From contig NZ_NQOG01000002.1 in the NCBI RefSeq assembly GCF_002270485.1, forward strand, positions 186,001 to 250,000: a stretch of DNA of 64,000 nucleotides, given 5' to 3'. Made by a program: the position numbers and the translations under genes. The notes below the pieces were generated by a model. It did not search any database and was not told where the DNA came from. It was given only the letters and a program-made list of their open reading frames with translations. Below are positions 8,056-16,440 of the stretch, in pieces (the first letter of the stretch is position 1; every line of letters starts with the position of its first letter). The DNA is from Anaerostipes hominis (ex Lee et al. 2021) (GTDB lineage Bacteria; Bacillota; Clostridia; Lachnospirales; Lachnospiraceae).

Positions 8056-9357
8056 ATGAAAGAATCAAGAGTGAAGATCCTGCGTCTGACAGCGTGGCTG
8101 GTTGCCAGTGCCATGTTTGTCAGTTTAAGCAGTGAGGCAGTGGTGCGGGCTGCCCAGAGAAGAAACAGGATCGCAAAAGTACAGCCAAAGACCGCTGTGA
8201 CAGAAACAGAACAGAAGGCAAAGACAACAAAAGCATCAGAAGAATATAAGGCTTTTTGGTTCTCGTTTTATGATTACGATGAATATCGTGACACCTATAA
8301 AAAGAATAACGCATCAAATTTCAAAAAGTATTTTACAAAAGTTGTAAACAAGGGAAAGAGCCTTGGCATGAACCGTGTGATCGTTCAGGTAAGGCCGTTC
8401 GGTGATGCCATCTACAAGTCCAAGTACTTCCCATGGTCCAAATATATTTCAGGAAAACAGGGCAGAAGCCCGGGATATGATCCGTTGAAGATTATGGTAT
8501 CCGTGGCACATTCCAAAGGAATGGCTATTGAGGCATGGGTGAATCCTTACAGGGTGACCAAGGGCAGCACCAGCTATAAAAAGCTGTCAAAGAACAACCC
8601 GGCCAGAAAGTGGAATGCAAAAAAATCTACAAGGAGGAATGTACTTTCCTACGGAGGAAGCCTTTATTACAACCCATCCAAAAAGGGCGTTCAGAACCTG
8701 ATCGTGAACGGGGCAAAGGAGATCGTCCAGAAGTATGATGTGGACGGTATCCATATGGATGACTACTTCTATCCGAGTTTTACAAAGAAGAATGTCAAGA
8801 AAGCATTCGATGCAAAAGAATACAACAAGTCTTCCTACAAAAAGAAGAAAAAAAGCATTTATACATACCGAAGGGCTCAGGTAAATAACCTGGTCAAGAG
8901 GATGAAAAAGACGATCAAAAGCGTGGACCCGAACGTGACCTACGGCATCAGTCCGGCTGGAAACATTGACAATCTGACCAGCAAGTATTCTTACTATGTA
9001 GATATTTATAAGTGGCTGAACTCCACGGCTTATGTGGATTATATCTGTCCTCAGATCTACTGGGGATTCAAACATCCGACGGCTGCATTTGACAAAGTGA
9101 CGAGACGATGGGTGAAGGCTGCAAAGAAGAAAAAAGTGAAGCTCTATATTGGGATCGGAGTCTACCGGGCAGGCCACAATGCGGGACAGAACCGGGCAGA
9201 GAGAAAAGAATGGAAGAGTGACACGAAGGTGCTGAAAAAACAGGTACAGTATGGCCGCAAGTACAAAGTGGACGGATTCGCATTTTTTGATTACCAGGAC
9301 CTTAAGAGCAAGGCAAGCAGAAAGGCAGTGAACCAGCTGAAGACAGTATTAAAGTAA
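8056..9357 (+). CDS. Secreted glycoside-hydrolase-like family 10 (GHL10/DUF187) protein
   Basis: Exported TIM-barrel protein of 433 residues. The start at 8056 has AGGGAAGGA upstream; an in-frame GTG at 8032 would overlap that site. A signal peptide (KILRLTAWLVASAMFVSL) is followed by a basic linker and the GHL10 core: NRVIVQVRPFGDAIY, AWVNPYRV, YDVDGIHMDDYFYP with the acidic pair, YGISPAGN and YICPQIYWG. Family members are cell-wall or polysaccharide linked, sometimes as deacetylase partners; the substrate is unknown. The protein is unusually rich in lysine and tyrosine, with runs of three to five lysines, suggesting a positively charged surface that may stick to the wall. Monocistronic. Confidence 0.85.
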   Translation: MKESRVKILRLTAWLVASAMFVSLSSEAVVRAAQRRNRIAKVQPKTAVTETEQKAKTTKASEEYKAFWFSFYDYDEYRDTYKKNNASNFKKYFTKVVNKGKSLGMNRVIVQVRPFGDAIYKSKYFPWSKYISGKQGRSPGYDPLKIMVSVAHSKGMAIEAWVNPYRVTKGSTSYKKLSKNNPARKWNAKKSTRRNVLSYGGSLYYNPSKKGVQNLIVNGAKEIVQKYDVDGIHMDDYFYPSFTKKNVKKAFDAKEYNKSSYKKKKKSIYTYRRAQVNNLVKRMKKTIKSVDPNVTYGISPAGNIDNLTSKYSYYVDIYKWLNSTAYVDYICPQIYWGFKHPTAAFDKVTRRWVKAAKKKKVKLYIGIGVYRAGHNAGQNRAERKEWKSDTKVLKKQVQYGRKYKVDGFAFFDYQDLKSKASRKAVNQLKTVLK

Positions 9358-9370
9358 AGAAAAAATTTTC

Positions 9371-9414
9371 AGAGATTATTCAGAATTATAAAATTCTGAA
9401 TAATCTCTTTTTTT
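9371..9414 (+). terminator. Strong intrinsic terminator
   Basis: Arms AGAGATTATTCAGAATT and AATTCTGAATAATCTCT, a four-base loop, then a run of seven T. Follows the GHL10 gene. Confidence 0.92.
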
Positions 9415-9455
9415 GTAATATAGATCGATGCTGTGCCCGGTCTTCTTCACAAAGA

Positions 9456-10064
9456 TCAGCGGTGCTGTTTTTTCTGCCTTCTGGAAATAACAGAATCAAT
9501 CAGACCATATTTTAGTGCTTCTTCAGCACTCATAAAATGATCCCTGTCAGTATCTCTTTCAATTTCTTCGATACTGCGTCCTGTATTTTCAGCTAATATT
9601 CTGTTTAATCTTTGTTTGTTTTTTTGCATATAATCAGACATTATTTTTATATCGCTTGCTTGTCCTTGAATACCATTACCATGTATAGCCGGCTGATGTA
9701 TCATAATTTCAGCATTGGGTAACGCCATGCGCTTGCCCTGTGTGCCTCCGGCTAACAAAAAAGCTCCAAAACTTGCAGCTAAACCAACGCATATTGTGGC
9801 AACATCACATTTAATGTATTTCATGGTGTCATAGATTGCAAAGCCGGCAGTTACGGAACCTCCCGGACTGTTAATATAGAATTGAATATCTCTGCCTGGG
9901 TCCTGGGCTTCCAGAAAGAGCATTTGTGCTACAATTAAACTGGCAGAAGTATCACTTACTTCTTCACCTAGAAAAATAATTCTGTCTGACAGCAAACGTG
10001 AGAAAATATCATAGCTTCGTTCTCCCCGGTTCGTTTGCTCAATGACATAAGGAATTGTACTCAT
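9456..10064 (-). CDS. clpP: ATP-dependent Clp protease proteolytic subunit
   Basis: Serine peptidase of 202 residues, usual length for ClpP, which forms the proteolytic chamber used with ClpX or ClpA/C. All three catalytic residues are visible: serine in [11 protein letters not shown], histidine in IMIHQP, and aspartate in [14 protein letters not shown]. The oligomer region [16 protein letters not shown] is normal. It has no clpX or tig neighbour, unlike the housekeeping copy in many Clostridia; instead its start overlaps the stop of an AraC-type gene (ATGA). The patch is more A+T-rich than its surroundings. It could be a second, regulated or acquired ClpP. Confidence 0.92.
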   Translation of the reverse strand: MSTIPYVIEQTNRGERSYDIFSRLLSDRIIFLGEEVSDTSASLIVAQMLFLEAQDPGRDIQFYINSPGGSVTAGFAIYDTMKYIKCDVATICVGLAASFGAFLLAGGTQGKRMALPNAEIMIHQPAIHGNGIQGQASDIKIMSDYMQKNKQRLNRILAENTGRSIEEIERDTDRDHFMSAEEALKYGLIDSVISRRQKKQHR

Positions 10065-10489
10065 GCAGCCAGCTCCTTCTCTTTAATCCTACTGATAAAT
10101 CTAATATTTTGTGCAAAATAGAAATTTCCACACAAGAATATTCTATTTTGCTTTGGCACAAAAACCCTTTTATTTCTATAAATTTTGGGCGGATATACAT
10201 ATAACTGCTTAAATGCAAGTGAAAATGCCTGCTGAGAGTCATATCCGGCTTCATAAGCAATTTCTGTAATAGGCTCGTTTGTTTTTATCAGTTTTTCCGC
10301 AGCAATGGTAAGCCTGCGGCTTTGCAGGTATTTATAAATGGTAATTCCGGTACGTTCAGAAAATATGCGATTCAGATAAAATTTTGAGTAACCAACATTT
10401 TTAGCAATTATATCTACACTAATTTCTCTTTTGATATTATCCTCAATGTAATTCACGACTTTTTCTACAACCTCTTTTTGCTGTTTCAT
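10061..10489 (-). CDS. AraC-family DNA-binding protein, HTH domain only
   Basis: Protein of 142 residues from an ATG with GAAGGAGG upstream. Nearly all of it is the double helix-turn-helix of AraC/XylS proteins: first helix pair [22 protein letters not shown], second [22 protein letters not shown]. There is no ligand-binding N-terminal domain, so it resembles MarA/SoxS-type minimal activators. A basic tail of about 50 residues follows where the family normally ends. It overlaps clpP by four bases, so the pair is cotranscribed and this protein probably controls its own operon. The usual proline-rich end (YPPKIYRN) is present. Confidence 0.85.
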   Translation of the reverse strand: MKQQKEVVEKVVNYIEDNIKREISVDIIAKNVGYSKFYLNRIFSERTGITIYKYLQSRRLTIAAEKLIKTNEPITEIAYEAGYDSQQAFSLAFKQLYVYPPKIYRNKRVFVPKQNRIFLCGNFYFAQNIRFISRIKEKELAA

Positions 10490-10583
10490 AGTTTCACCTC
10501 CTTCTATCATTATAATTAGTATGAGTTTCCGTGTCTTAATAAAAAATGCTGTTTTACTGCCCACTTTACTTTTTCATGATATG

Positions 10584-10735
10584 TCACAAGTCTGCAACAA
10601 TCATCTCTTTCGCACTGTTTTGAATACTTTTGGCATCCTCAGCCAAAATATCGGAATCTGTGATCAGCAGGTCAACGTCACGGACCGGATTTCCCTGAAA
10701 TGCTTTGTGAAGTCCCTTGTCCGGTTATCAACGTA
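10584..10735 (-). pseudogene. C-terminal remnant of a DeoR-like regulator
   Basis: On the minus strand an open stretch of about 45 codons with no start ends in TGA at 10584. It contains DVDLLITDSDIL and SAKEMIVADL, which resemble the C-terminal end of DeoR-type sugar regulators. The frame is closed upstream by a stop, so only the tail survives. The fragment lies between a pair of inverted ten-base sequences (see findings). The family call rests on a short match. Confidence 0.4.
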
Positions 10736-10830
10736 ACATCATTTATAACAGGGACACGGAAAGATAAAACAGTGCTTAGAATGCTGGAAAACTAAAAAAT
10801 GGACTGCCGTATGATTGGAAGACAACATCT

Positions 10831-10877
10831 AAAAGGGGCATATCACATAAAATAACCTGTGTGATATGCTCCTTTTT
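10831..10877. terminator. Intrinsic terminator hairpin
   Basis: AAAAGGGGCATATCACA pairs with TGTGATATGCTCCTTTTT across a short loop. T-runs on either strand allow bidirectional action. No intact gene on the plus strand precedes it, so it probably served a gene now lost. Confidence 0.7.
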
Positions 10878-10899
10878 CACGGACAAAAAAGTATTTGCA

Positions 10900-10928
10900 T
10901 TGACATATTATAAGAAAGAGTATATTAT
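10900..10928 (+). promoter_or_regulatory. Promoter of the padR operon
   Basis: TTGACA, 17-base spacer, TATTAT, 43 bases before the padR ATG. It is followed by A/T-rich repeats (ATATATCATATAG, TATAATATG) that could hold the autoregulatory PadR site; that last point is inference. Confidence 0.6.
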
Positions 10929-10971
10929 ATATCATATAGTATTAATAAAAGTATAATATGGGAGCGTGTCT

Positions 10972-11298
10972 ATGGTATTTAATACAGGAGCTGCTTTGCT
11001 GGACGCCATTGTCCTGGCAGTAGTCTCAAAAGAAGAAGAAGGATCCTATGGGTATAAGATTACCCAGGATGTAAGAAAAGTCCTGGATGTATCAGAGTCT
11101 ACTTTGTATCCCGTGTTGCGCAGACTCAGAAAAGAAGGCTGCATGGAGGTTTACGACAGGCAGTGCGACGGGAGAAACCGAAGGTACTATAAAGTGACCA
11201 GTCAGGGTATGATTCAACTGAACTTATATAGGACAGAGTGGAAATCTTACTCATTTAAAATTACGAAAATATTTGAAGGAGGGGCAGTCCATGAGTAA
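10972..11298 (+). CDS. PadR family transcriptional regulator
   Basis: Winged-helix regulator of 108 residues. The ATG at 10972 follows GGGAG; the GTG two codons earlier is less well placed. Features are the N-terminal LLDAIVLAVVSKEEEGSYGYKI, the recognition part SESTLYPVLRRLRKEGCMEVY and the wing with DGRNRRYYKVTSQG. It heads a four-gene operon with DUF1700, DUF4097 and PspC proteins, and overlaps the next gene by eight bases. In such operons PadR normally represses its own promoter and responds to envelope or drug stress; the signal here is unknown. Confidence 0.92.
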   Translation: MVFNTGAALLDAIVLAVVSKEEEGSYGYKITQDVRKVLDVSESTLYPVLRRLRKEGCMEVYDRQCDGRNRRYYKVTSQGMIQLNLYRTEWKSYSFKITKIFEGGAVHE

Positions 11299-11971
11299 AA
11301 AAGAATTTCTGGACCAACTGGCATATTTGCTTCAGGACATTGCGCCGGAAGAACGGGATGATGCAATTGGATATTATGTGGATTATTTTGAGGAGGCGGG
11401 ACCGGAACGTGAGCAGCAGGTGATCGAGGAATTGGGGAGCCCTGAAAAAATTGCCGCCATGATCCGGGACTCACTGAACGGGACGACCGGAGAAGAAGAA
11501 TATACAGAAAACGGATATCACAACCAGAGATATGATGAGAACACGAAAATGCCTGAGAAGGCAAAGAAAGAATCAGGATTTCATTTCAAAGGGAACCGGG
11601 ACCGGAATCTGATCCTTATCGTTTTGATCGTTGTGGGCACAGTGGTACTCGGTCTTCCCCTGATCGGTGTGATTGGAGGAACTGCGGTCGGGATCGTCGG
11701 TATATTTTTCGGCTTCATATCCGGGGTTGCCGGAATCAGTGTGGGGCTTCTGGCAGGAGGGTTCGGTGTATTCGCTGCCGGAATCGTAAAGATGTTCACG
11801 AAGCTTCCCACAGGATTTATGATGTGCGGCGGCGGTTTGATCATGATGGCAGTGGGCCTCTTGTTCTGTGTACTTTTTGTCTGGATACTCGTAAAAGTAT
11901 TTCCTCCTTTGATCAGAGGAGTCGTAGATCTGATCCGGAGGCTGTTTCATAAAGGGGGAGAAGAAGCATGA
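11291..11971 (+). CDS. DUF1700 (HAAS domain) membrane protein
   Basis: Protein of 226 residues. The start at 11291 has GAAGGAGGGG upstream. The N-terminal 70 residues are the HAAS-like helical domain (KKEFLDQLAYLLQDIAPEE, YYVDYFEEAG), which in related operons interacts with the PadR regulator. A polar linker precedes a C-terminal half with about four glycine-rich membrane segments, ending in a basic cytoplasmic tail. It overlaps padR upstream and the DUF4097 gene downstream (ATGA), so translation of the three is coupled. Likely role: membrane sensor or anti-regulator in an envelope-stress response. Confidence 0.88.
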   Translation: MSKKEFLDQLAYLLQDIAPEERDDAIGYYVDYFEEAGPEREQQVIEELGSPEKIAAMIRDSLNGTTGEEEYTENGYHNQRYDENTKMPEKAKKESGFHFKGNRDRNLILIVLIVVGTVVLGLPLIGVIGGTAVGIVGIFFGFISGVAGISVGLLAGGFGVFAAGIVKMFTKLPTGFMMCGGGLIMMAVGLLFCVLFVWILVKVFPPLIRGVVDLIRRLFHKGGEEA

Positions 11972-12729
11972 AAAAATTTTATAAGATCTGCCTGATCATC
12001 TGTCTGGTATTTACTGTTGCAGGAGCTGGCTGCATTATCGCAGCGGCGGCTATGGGTTTTTCCTTCACGGATACTTATGACTATGTCAGAGACAAAATAA
12101 ACGGGTACACAGGCAGATATGAAAATGATGAGGCAGAGCGGCTGGAATTTCCGAAAGCCAAAGTAAAGAAGATAAAAATAGCGGTTGGAAGCAGGGATTT
12201 GTCCATCGTCAGAGGAGAGGGGAGTCAAATTGTGTTCACAACAAAAGGAAGCCGAAAATTGTTTCAATCCCGGCTTGATGAAGGTCTCAATGAACTGACC
12301 ATCCGGTCAAAATCTTCGGTTCACCGTCCCTTTTTCTTTGATTATGGATATGAACAGGCAGTTTTGAGCATACCAAAAGATATGAATCTGGATGTTTTCA
12401 GTGTGGATGTAGGAAGCGGAGATTTTTCATCAGAGGAGTTGTCTTCCAAAAACATGAAGATCCAGTGCGGAAGCGGAGACATCAAATTGTCTGGTCTCAG
12501 GTCTGATAATATTGATATCCAGTGTGGAAGCGGGGATGTGGACGCAGATATATGGGACGGCAGAGAGAACTACAAATATAATATTAGTGTGGGAAGCGGA
12601 GATGTGGTCTTTGACGGACACGAACTGGAACACAGCAATAAAGAGGGTTCCTGGGGAAATGGGACGAAATTCATAGGTGTTGAATGTGGAAGCGGAGATA
12701 TCGACATCAACTTTTTGAACAATGTATAA
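11968..12729 (+). CDS. DUF4097 domain protein with five GSGD repeats
   Basis: Protein of 253 residues with one N-terminal membrane segment (about residues 5-27) and an extracellular DUF4097-type domain. The hallmark is five copies of GSGD with similar flanks, near residues 149, 168, 186, 208 and 240 (VGSGDF, CGSGDIKL, CGSGDVDA, VGSGDVVF, CGSGDIDI), as expected for turns of a right-handed beta solenoid. The codons are almost identical in each repeat. Middle gene of the padR operon; probably an envelope-located stress or signalling partner of the DUF1700 and PspC proteins. Confidence 0.88.
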   Translation: MKKFYKICLIICLVFTVAGAGCIIAAAAMGFSFTDTYDYVRDKINGYTGRYENDEAERLEFPKAKVKKIKIAVGSRDLSIVRGEGSQIVFTTKGSRKLFQSRLDEGLNELTIRSKSSVHRPFFFDYGYEQAVLSIPKDMNLDVFSVDVGSGDFSSEELSSKNMKIQCGSGDIKLSGLRSDNIDIQCGSGDVDADIWDGRENYKYNISVGSGDVVFDGHELEHSNKEGSWGNGTKFIGVECGSGDIDINFLNNV

Positions 12730-12742
12730 GGAGGAGATTTTC

Positions 12743-12931
12743 ATGAGCAGTAAACGATTATATAAATCAAGAGAGGACAAAATGGTCTGCGGCGTATGCG
12801 GAGGAATCGCAGAATATTTCGATGTGGACCCGACCTTGGTACGATTGGGCGCCGTACTGTTGGGCTGTTCAGGAACCGGAATATTGGTTTACATCGTGGC
12901 GGCAGTCATCATACCCGAGAGAAGGTATTAA
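12743..12931 (+). CDS. PspC domain protein
   Basis: Small membrane protein of 62 residues from the ATG at 12743, with AAGGAGG upstream; an earlier in-frame ATG overlaps the stop of the previous gene. It shows the PspC core: KMVCGVCGGIAEYF, DPTLVRLGAVLL, then a hydrophobic helix ending in IIPERRY. PspC proteins sit in the inner membrane and take part in phage-shock type envelope stress. Last gene of the padR operon. Confidence 0.9.
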   Translation: MSSKRLYKSREDKMVCGVCGGIAEYFDVDPTLVRLGAVLLGCSGTGILVYIVAAVIIPERRY

Positions 12932-12940
12932 AAATAGTAA

Positions 12941-13015
12941 TTGCATCTGTTGTCAAAGCTATGATATAATATTATCCGAAAAAGACCAAGTCAAAAGGCT
13001 TGGTCTTATATTTTG
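12941..13015 (+). promoter_or_regulatory. Promoter-like boxes followed by a terminator hairpin, between the pspC and putP genes
   Basis: TTGCAT, 18 bases, TATAAT (12965-12970), or alternatively TTGTCA, 16 bases, TATTAT. Immediately after is a hairpin AAGACCAAG / CTTGGTCTT (12982-13007) followed by ATATTTT. The hairpin may end the padR operon, in which case the promoter boxes before it would give a putP leader carrying a terminator. The sequence does not settle which. Confidence 0.5.
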
Positions 13016-13033
13016 ACAAAGAGGAGAAATCAT

Positions 13034-14551
13034 ATGAAAACACCAATTTTGATCGCCATGATTGCCTACATGGCAATGGTTGTGTACATCGGAGTGATTT
13101 ACAGCAAGAAGAATAAGACTTCTGAAGACTATTTTCTGGGAGGAAGAGGACTCGGTCCCTGGGTTACGGCAATGAGCGCCGAGGCTTCCGACATGAGCAG
13201 CTGGCTGTTGATGGGGCTTCCGGGACTGGCTTATGCATCCGGCTTCAGCCAGGCGGGATGGACTGCCATCGGCCTGATTTTAGGAACCTATTTAAACTGG
13301 AAGATCGTTGCAAAACGTCTCCGCCGCTATACGGAAGTTTCCAACAACTCTATCACGGTTCCCGACTTTTTCAGCAACCGTTTCAAAGATGAGAAGAAGA
13401 TTTTAATGTTTGTCTCATCCATCATGATCCTGATCTGTTTTACGGTATATACAGCATCCGGATTTGCGGCCTGCGGAACTCTGTTTAATTCAGTATTCGG
13501 GCTCAATTACCAGGCAAGCATGATCGCCTGCGCGGCAGTTATCGTCATCTATACATCGATCGGCGGATTCCTTGCCGCCAGTACTACAGACCTGATCCAG
13601 GGGCTTTTAATGTCCTTTGCGATCGTCACAGTCCTGATCGTGGGAGTTGCGGCTGTGGGAGGCGTCGGAAATGTTGTGGAACACGGCAAGGCTATGGAAG
13701 GATTCTTTGATGTCATGAAATATCATGATCCGGCCACCGGACATGCCGTATCCCAGGGTGTAATTCCCATCCTTTCAGGACTTGCATGGGGACTTGGATA
13801 CTTCGGCGTACCGCATATCCTGGTACGTTTTATGGCCATCAAGAATGTAAATGAGATCAAGAAATCCAGAAGGATTGCTATGGTATGGGTGATGATCTCA
13901 CTGACTGTGGCTGTGTGCATCGGATTTACCGGAGCGGCTCTTTATCCGAACGTAGCGGAGCTTGCAGGCAGCGGAAACCAGAGGATTTTTATCTATATGA
14001 CGATGCACCTGTTTAAAGGAATTATTCCTTTGCTTTTTGCAGGTATTATTTTGTCAGGAATTCTGGCAGCAACCATGAGTACATCAGATTCCCAGCTATT
14101 GATCGCTTCTTCCTGTGTCGCGAAGAATATGTATCAGGGATTCTTTAAGAGAAAAGCTTCCGAGAAAAAAATTCTTATCATTTCCAGGGCTACCACAGTT
14201 GTCATCGCGGCCATCGGAGTTATCATTGCACTGGATGAAAACAGCTCCGTATTTAAGCTGGTGGAAAATGCATGGGCAGGATTTGGCGGAGCGTTTGGTC
14301 CGTTGATCTTATTTGCACTGTTCTGGAAACGCACCAATTTAAAAGGAGCAGTTGCAGGAATGGTCAGCGGCGGTGTCATCGCCCTTGTTTGGCCGTATAC
14401 GTTTGCAAAGCTTGGCGGGATTTTTGAAATTTACTGCCTGCTGCCTGCATTTATCGTGTCTTCTCTGATGATCATCGTTGTCAGCCTTTTGACAGAAGAA
14501 CCGACCAAAGAAATGCAGGAAGAATTTGAAGAAGCAAGAAAGCCTCTTTAA
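13034..14551 (+). CDS. putP: Sodium/proline symporter
   Basis: SSS-family transporter of 505 residues with about 13 membrane segments. The start at 13034 has GAGGAG upstream. Typical PutP features are DYFLGGRGLGPWVTAMSAEASDMSSW near the N-terminus, the segment VPDFFSNRF, and the sodium-site region ILAATMSTSDSQLL. It imports proline with Na+, for nutrition or osmotic balance. Monocistronic, with its own upstream promoter candidate. Confidence 0.9.
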   Translation: MKTPILIAMIAYMAMVVYIGVIYSKKNKTSEDYFLGGRGLGPWVTAMSAEASDMSSWLLMGLPGLAYASGFSQAGWTAIGLILGTYLNWKIVAKRLRRYTEVSNNSITVPDFFSNRFKDEKKILMFVSSIMILICFTVYTASGFAACGTLFNSVFGLNYQASMIACAAVIVIYTSIGGFLAASTTDLIQGLLMSFAIVTVLIVGVAAVGGVGNVVEHGKAMEGFFDVMKYHDPATGHAVSQGVIPILSGLAWGLGYFGVPHILVRFMAIKNVNEIKKSRRIAMVWVMISLTVAVCIGFTGAALYPNVAELAGSGNQRIFIYMTMHLFKGIIPLLFAGIILSGILAATMSTSDSQLLIASSCVAKNMYQGFFKRKASEKKILIISRATTVVIAAIGVIIALDENSSVFKLVENAWAGFGGAFGPLILFALFWKRTNLKGAVAGMVSGGVIALVWPYTFAKLGGIFEIYCLLPAFIVSSLMIIVVSLLTEEPTKEMQEEFEEARKPL

Positions 14552-14618
14552 AGTTTGAAAATTATGCGTTATGATATGGATATGGTAAGTTTTACATAAA
14601 GAAAGGGGAAAAAGCAGT

Positions 14619-15134
14619 ATGTTAAATGAAAAAGTAGCACAATTGATGAACGATCAGATCAATAAGGAGTTTTATTCTTCCTATCTGTATTTAGATATGT
14701 CCAATTACTATGTGGACAAAAATCTGGACGGATTTGCCAACTGGTTTAAGATTCAGGCACAGGAAGAAAGAGATCATGCCATTTTATTTATGGAATATCT
14801 TCAGGCAAACAGCTGCAAAGTAACACTGGAGGCAGTCGCAAAACCGGATAAGAGCTTTGAAGAACCGATGGACCCGCTCAAAGCAGCATTGGAGCATGAG
14901 CAGTATGTTACTTCTCTGATCAACAATATTTATGATGCGGCATATCAGTGCAAGGACTTCAGGAGTATGCAGTTCCTGGACTGGTTTGTGAAAGAACAGA
15001 TGGAAGAGGAGAATAATACCGATTCCCTCGTTCAAAAATTTGAAATGTTTGGGACTGATCCGAAAGGCTTATATATGCTGGACGCAGAGCTTCAGACAAG
15101 AGTCTATGCCGCTCCGTCACTGACTGTTTTATAA
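14619..15134 (+). CDS. ftn: Non-haem ferritin
   Basis: Iron-storage protein of 171 residues. The ferroxidase ligands are in place: EFYSSYLYLDM in helix A, EERDHAILFMEYL (ExxH) in helix B, EHEQYVT in helix C and KEQMEEENNTDSL in helix D. GAAAGGGG lies upstream of the start. It opens a metal and oxidative-stress block that continues with cotJABC, an MntR-like regulator and feoAB, though a terminator separates it from cotJ. Confidence 0.93.
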   Translation: MLNEKVAQLMNDQINKEFYSSYLYLDMSNYYVDKNLDGFANWFKIQAQEERDHAILFMEYLQANSCKVTLEAVAKPDKSFEEPMDPLKAALEHEQYVTSLINNIYDAAYQCKDFRSMQFLDWFVKEQMEEENNTDSLVQKFEMFGTDPKGLYMLDAELQTRVYAAPSLTVL

Positions 15135-15152
15135 ATTTCATAAAATTTTCCG

Positions 15153-15184
15153 GGATTGCCTTTTTGTTAGGCAATCCTTTTTTT
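15153..15184 (+). terminator. Intrinsic terminator after ferritin
   Basis: GGATTGCC, nine-base loop, GGCAATCC, then seven T. Confidence 0.9.
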
Positions 15185-15287
15185 GGCGTTCATGACTCTG
15201 ATTCCATAATATAAATAAAAGCTGATCTGCACATTCTATGGATGTTCACATAAACTGATATTAACAGAAATGAAAGGAGATATTTCG

Positions 15288-15554
15288 TTGGAAAAATACA
15301 ATCAGCATAGATGCTCATGCGGACAGCCGGCACCATATGAGATGGAACGTACCTGCGGGTACAATTCAAAAATGAAGAGAAATGGTAATTACGGTCACCG
15401 CCACGACGGCGTGGATTCCATGGCACTCGCAATGGCATATGTGCCGTGGCAGCATTGGGATCAGATCTATTGCCCTGAAGAGGGATTGGCATGCGGTACC
15501 ATTTTCCCGGAACTTAACAAACCATTTTATGGGAAAGCGGGGTGCAGACGATGA
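15288..15554 (+). CDS. cotJA: Spore coat associated protein CotJA
   Basis: Protein of 88 residues from a TTG start. AAAGGAG lies eight bases before this TTG, and inside the reading frame that an ATG at 15270 would give, so TTG is preferred. The C-terminal half (LALAMAYVPWQHWDQIY, GLACGTIFPELNKPF) is the conserved CotJA signature. First gene of cotJABC, part of the inner spore coat. Its TGA overlaps the cotJB start. Confidence 0.88.
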   Translation: MEKYNQHRCSCGQPAPYEMERTCGYNSKMKRNGNYGHRHDGVDSMALAMAYVPWQHWDQIYCPEEGLACGTIFPELNKPFYGKAGCRR

Positions 15555-15811
15555 ATAAATATGATCAGGAAAAATTATTGAGATATATTGATGCAGTCAG
15601 CTTTGCCTTGATTGATACGACACTGTACCTGGATACCCATCCGGATGACCAGGAGGCAATCAGTCACTTTAATCAGTACCAGTGTGCCAGAAATAAGGCT
15701 GTTAAAGAGTATTCCCAATACTTTGAGCCATTAACAATTGATTCTGCAGAGATTACTGACACTTTCACCTGGGCAACCACGAAATGGCCTTGGCAGAAGG
15801 AGGGATGTTAG
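15551..15811 (+). CDS. cotJB: Spore coat protein CotJB
   Basis: Protein of 86 residues matching CotJB: LLRYIDAVSFALIDTTLYLDTHPDDQEAI is the characteristic helical start, and it ends with FTWATTKWPWQKEGC. The start overlaps the cotJA stop (ATGA). Needed with CotJA and CotJC for assembly of the manganese-catalase layer in spore coats. Confidence 0.92.
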   Translation: MNKYDQEKLLRYIDAVSFALIDTTLYLDTHPDDQEAISHFNQYQCARNKAVKEYSQYFEPLTIDSAEITDTFTWATTKWPWQKEGC

Positions 15812-15814
15812 CCT

Positions 15815-16420
15815 ATGTGGAATTATGAAAAACGTTTGGAATATAAAGTCAACATCAGAAAATGTGATCCGATGCTTGCGAAAGTGATCATCACTCAATA
15901 CGGCGGACCGAACGGTGAACTGGGCGCTTCTATGCGCTATCTGTCACAGAGATTTGCGATGCCCTATAAAGAAGTATGCGGCGTGCTTACAGATGTGGGA
16001 ACAGAAGAACTTGCCCATCTGGAGATGGTTTGTTCCATTGTTCATCAGCTTACACGTGACCTTACGCCCGAGCAAATACAGGCAGCCGGGTTTGACCAGT
16101 ATTATGTAGATCACACAACCGGTATCTGGCCACAGGCAGCCAGCGGAGAACCATTTACCGCAGATTTCTTCCAGTCTGTGGGAGACCCAATTACAGACTT
16201 GACAGAAGATTTGGCTGCTGAGCAGAAAGCAAGAACAACGTATGACAACCTGCTCCGTCTGATTAAAGATCCGGATGTCAGAGATCCGATTGCTTTCCTC
16301 AGAGAGAGAGAAATTGTCCACTTCCAGCGGTTTGGTGAAGCTCTGAGGAGAGTTCAGGATCATCTTGATTCTAAAAACTTCTACGCTTTCAACCCCGCTT
16401 TCGACTGCAAAACCAAATAA
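15815..16420 (+). CDS. cotJC: Manganese-catalase family spore coat protein CotJC
   Basis: Di-manganese catalase of 201 residues. Carboxylate and histidine ligands are visible in the four-helix bundle: GGPNGELGASMRYL, GTEELAHLEMV and EREIVHFQRFGEAL. It breaks down hydrogen peroxide in the spore coat. Starts three bases after cotJB; AAGGAGG is just inside the cotJB end. Immediately convergent with an MntR-like metal regulator, which fits control of manganese or iron supply. Confidence 0.93.
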   Translation: MWNYEKRLEYKVNIRKCDPMLAKVIITQYGGPNGELGASMRYLSQRFAMPYKEVCGVLTDVGTEELAHLEMVCSIVHQLTRDLTPEQIQAAGFDQYYVDHTTGIWPQAASGEPFTADFFQSVGDPITDLTEDLAAEQKARTTYDNLLRLIKDPDVRDPIAFLREREIVHFQRFGEALRRVQDHLDSKNFYAFNPAFDCKTK

Positions 16421-16440
16421 TTACGAAGTTTTTTCTCGTT

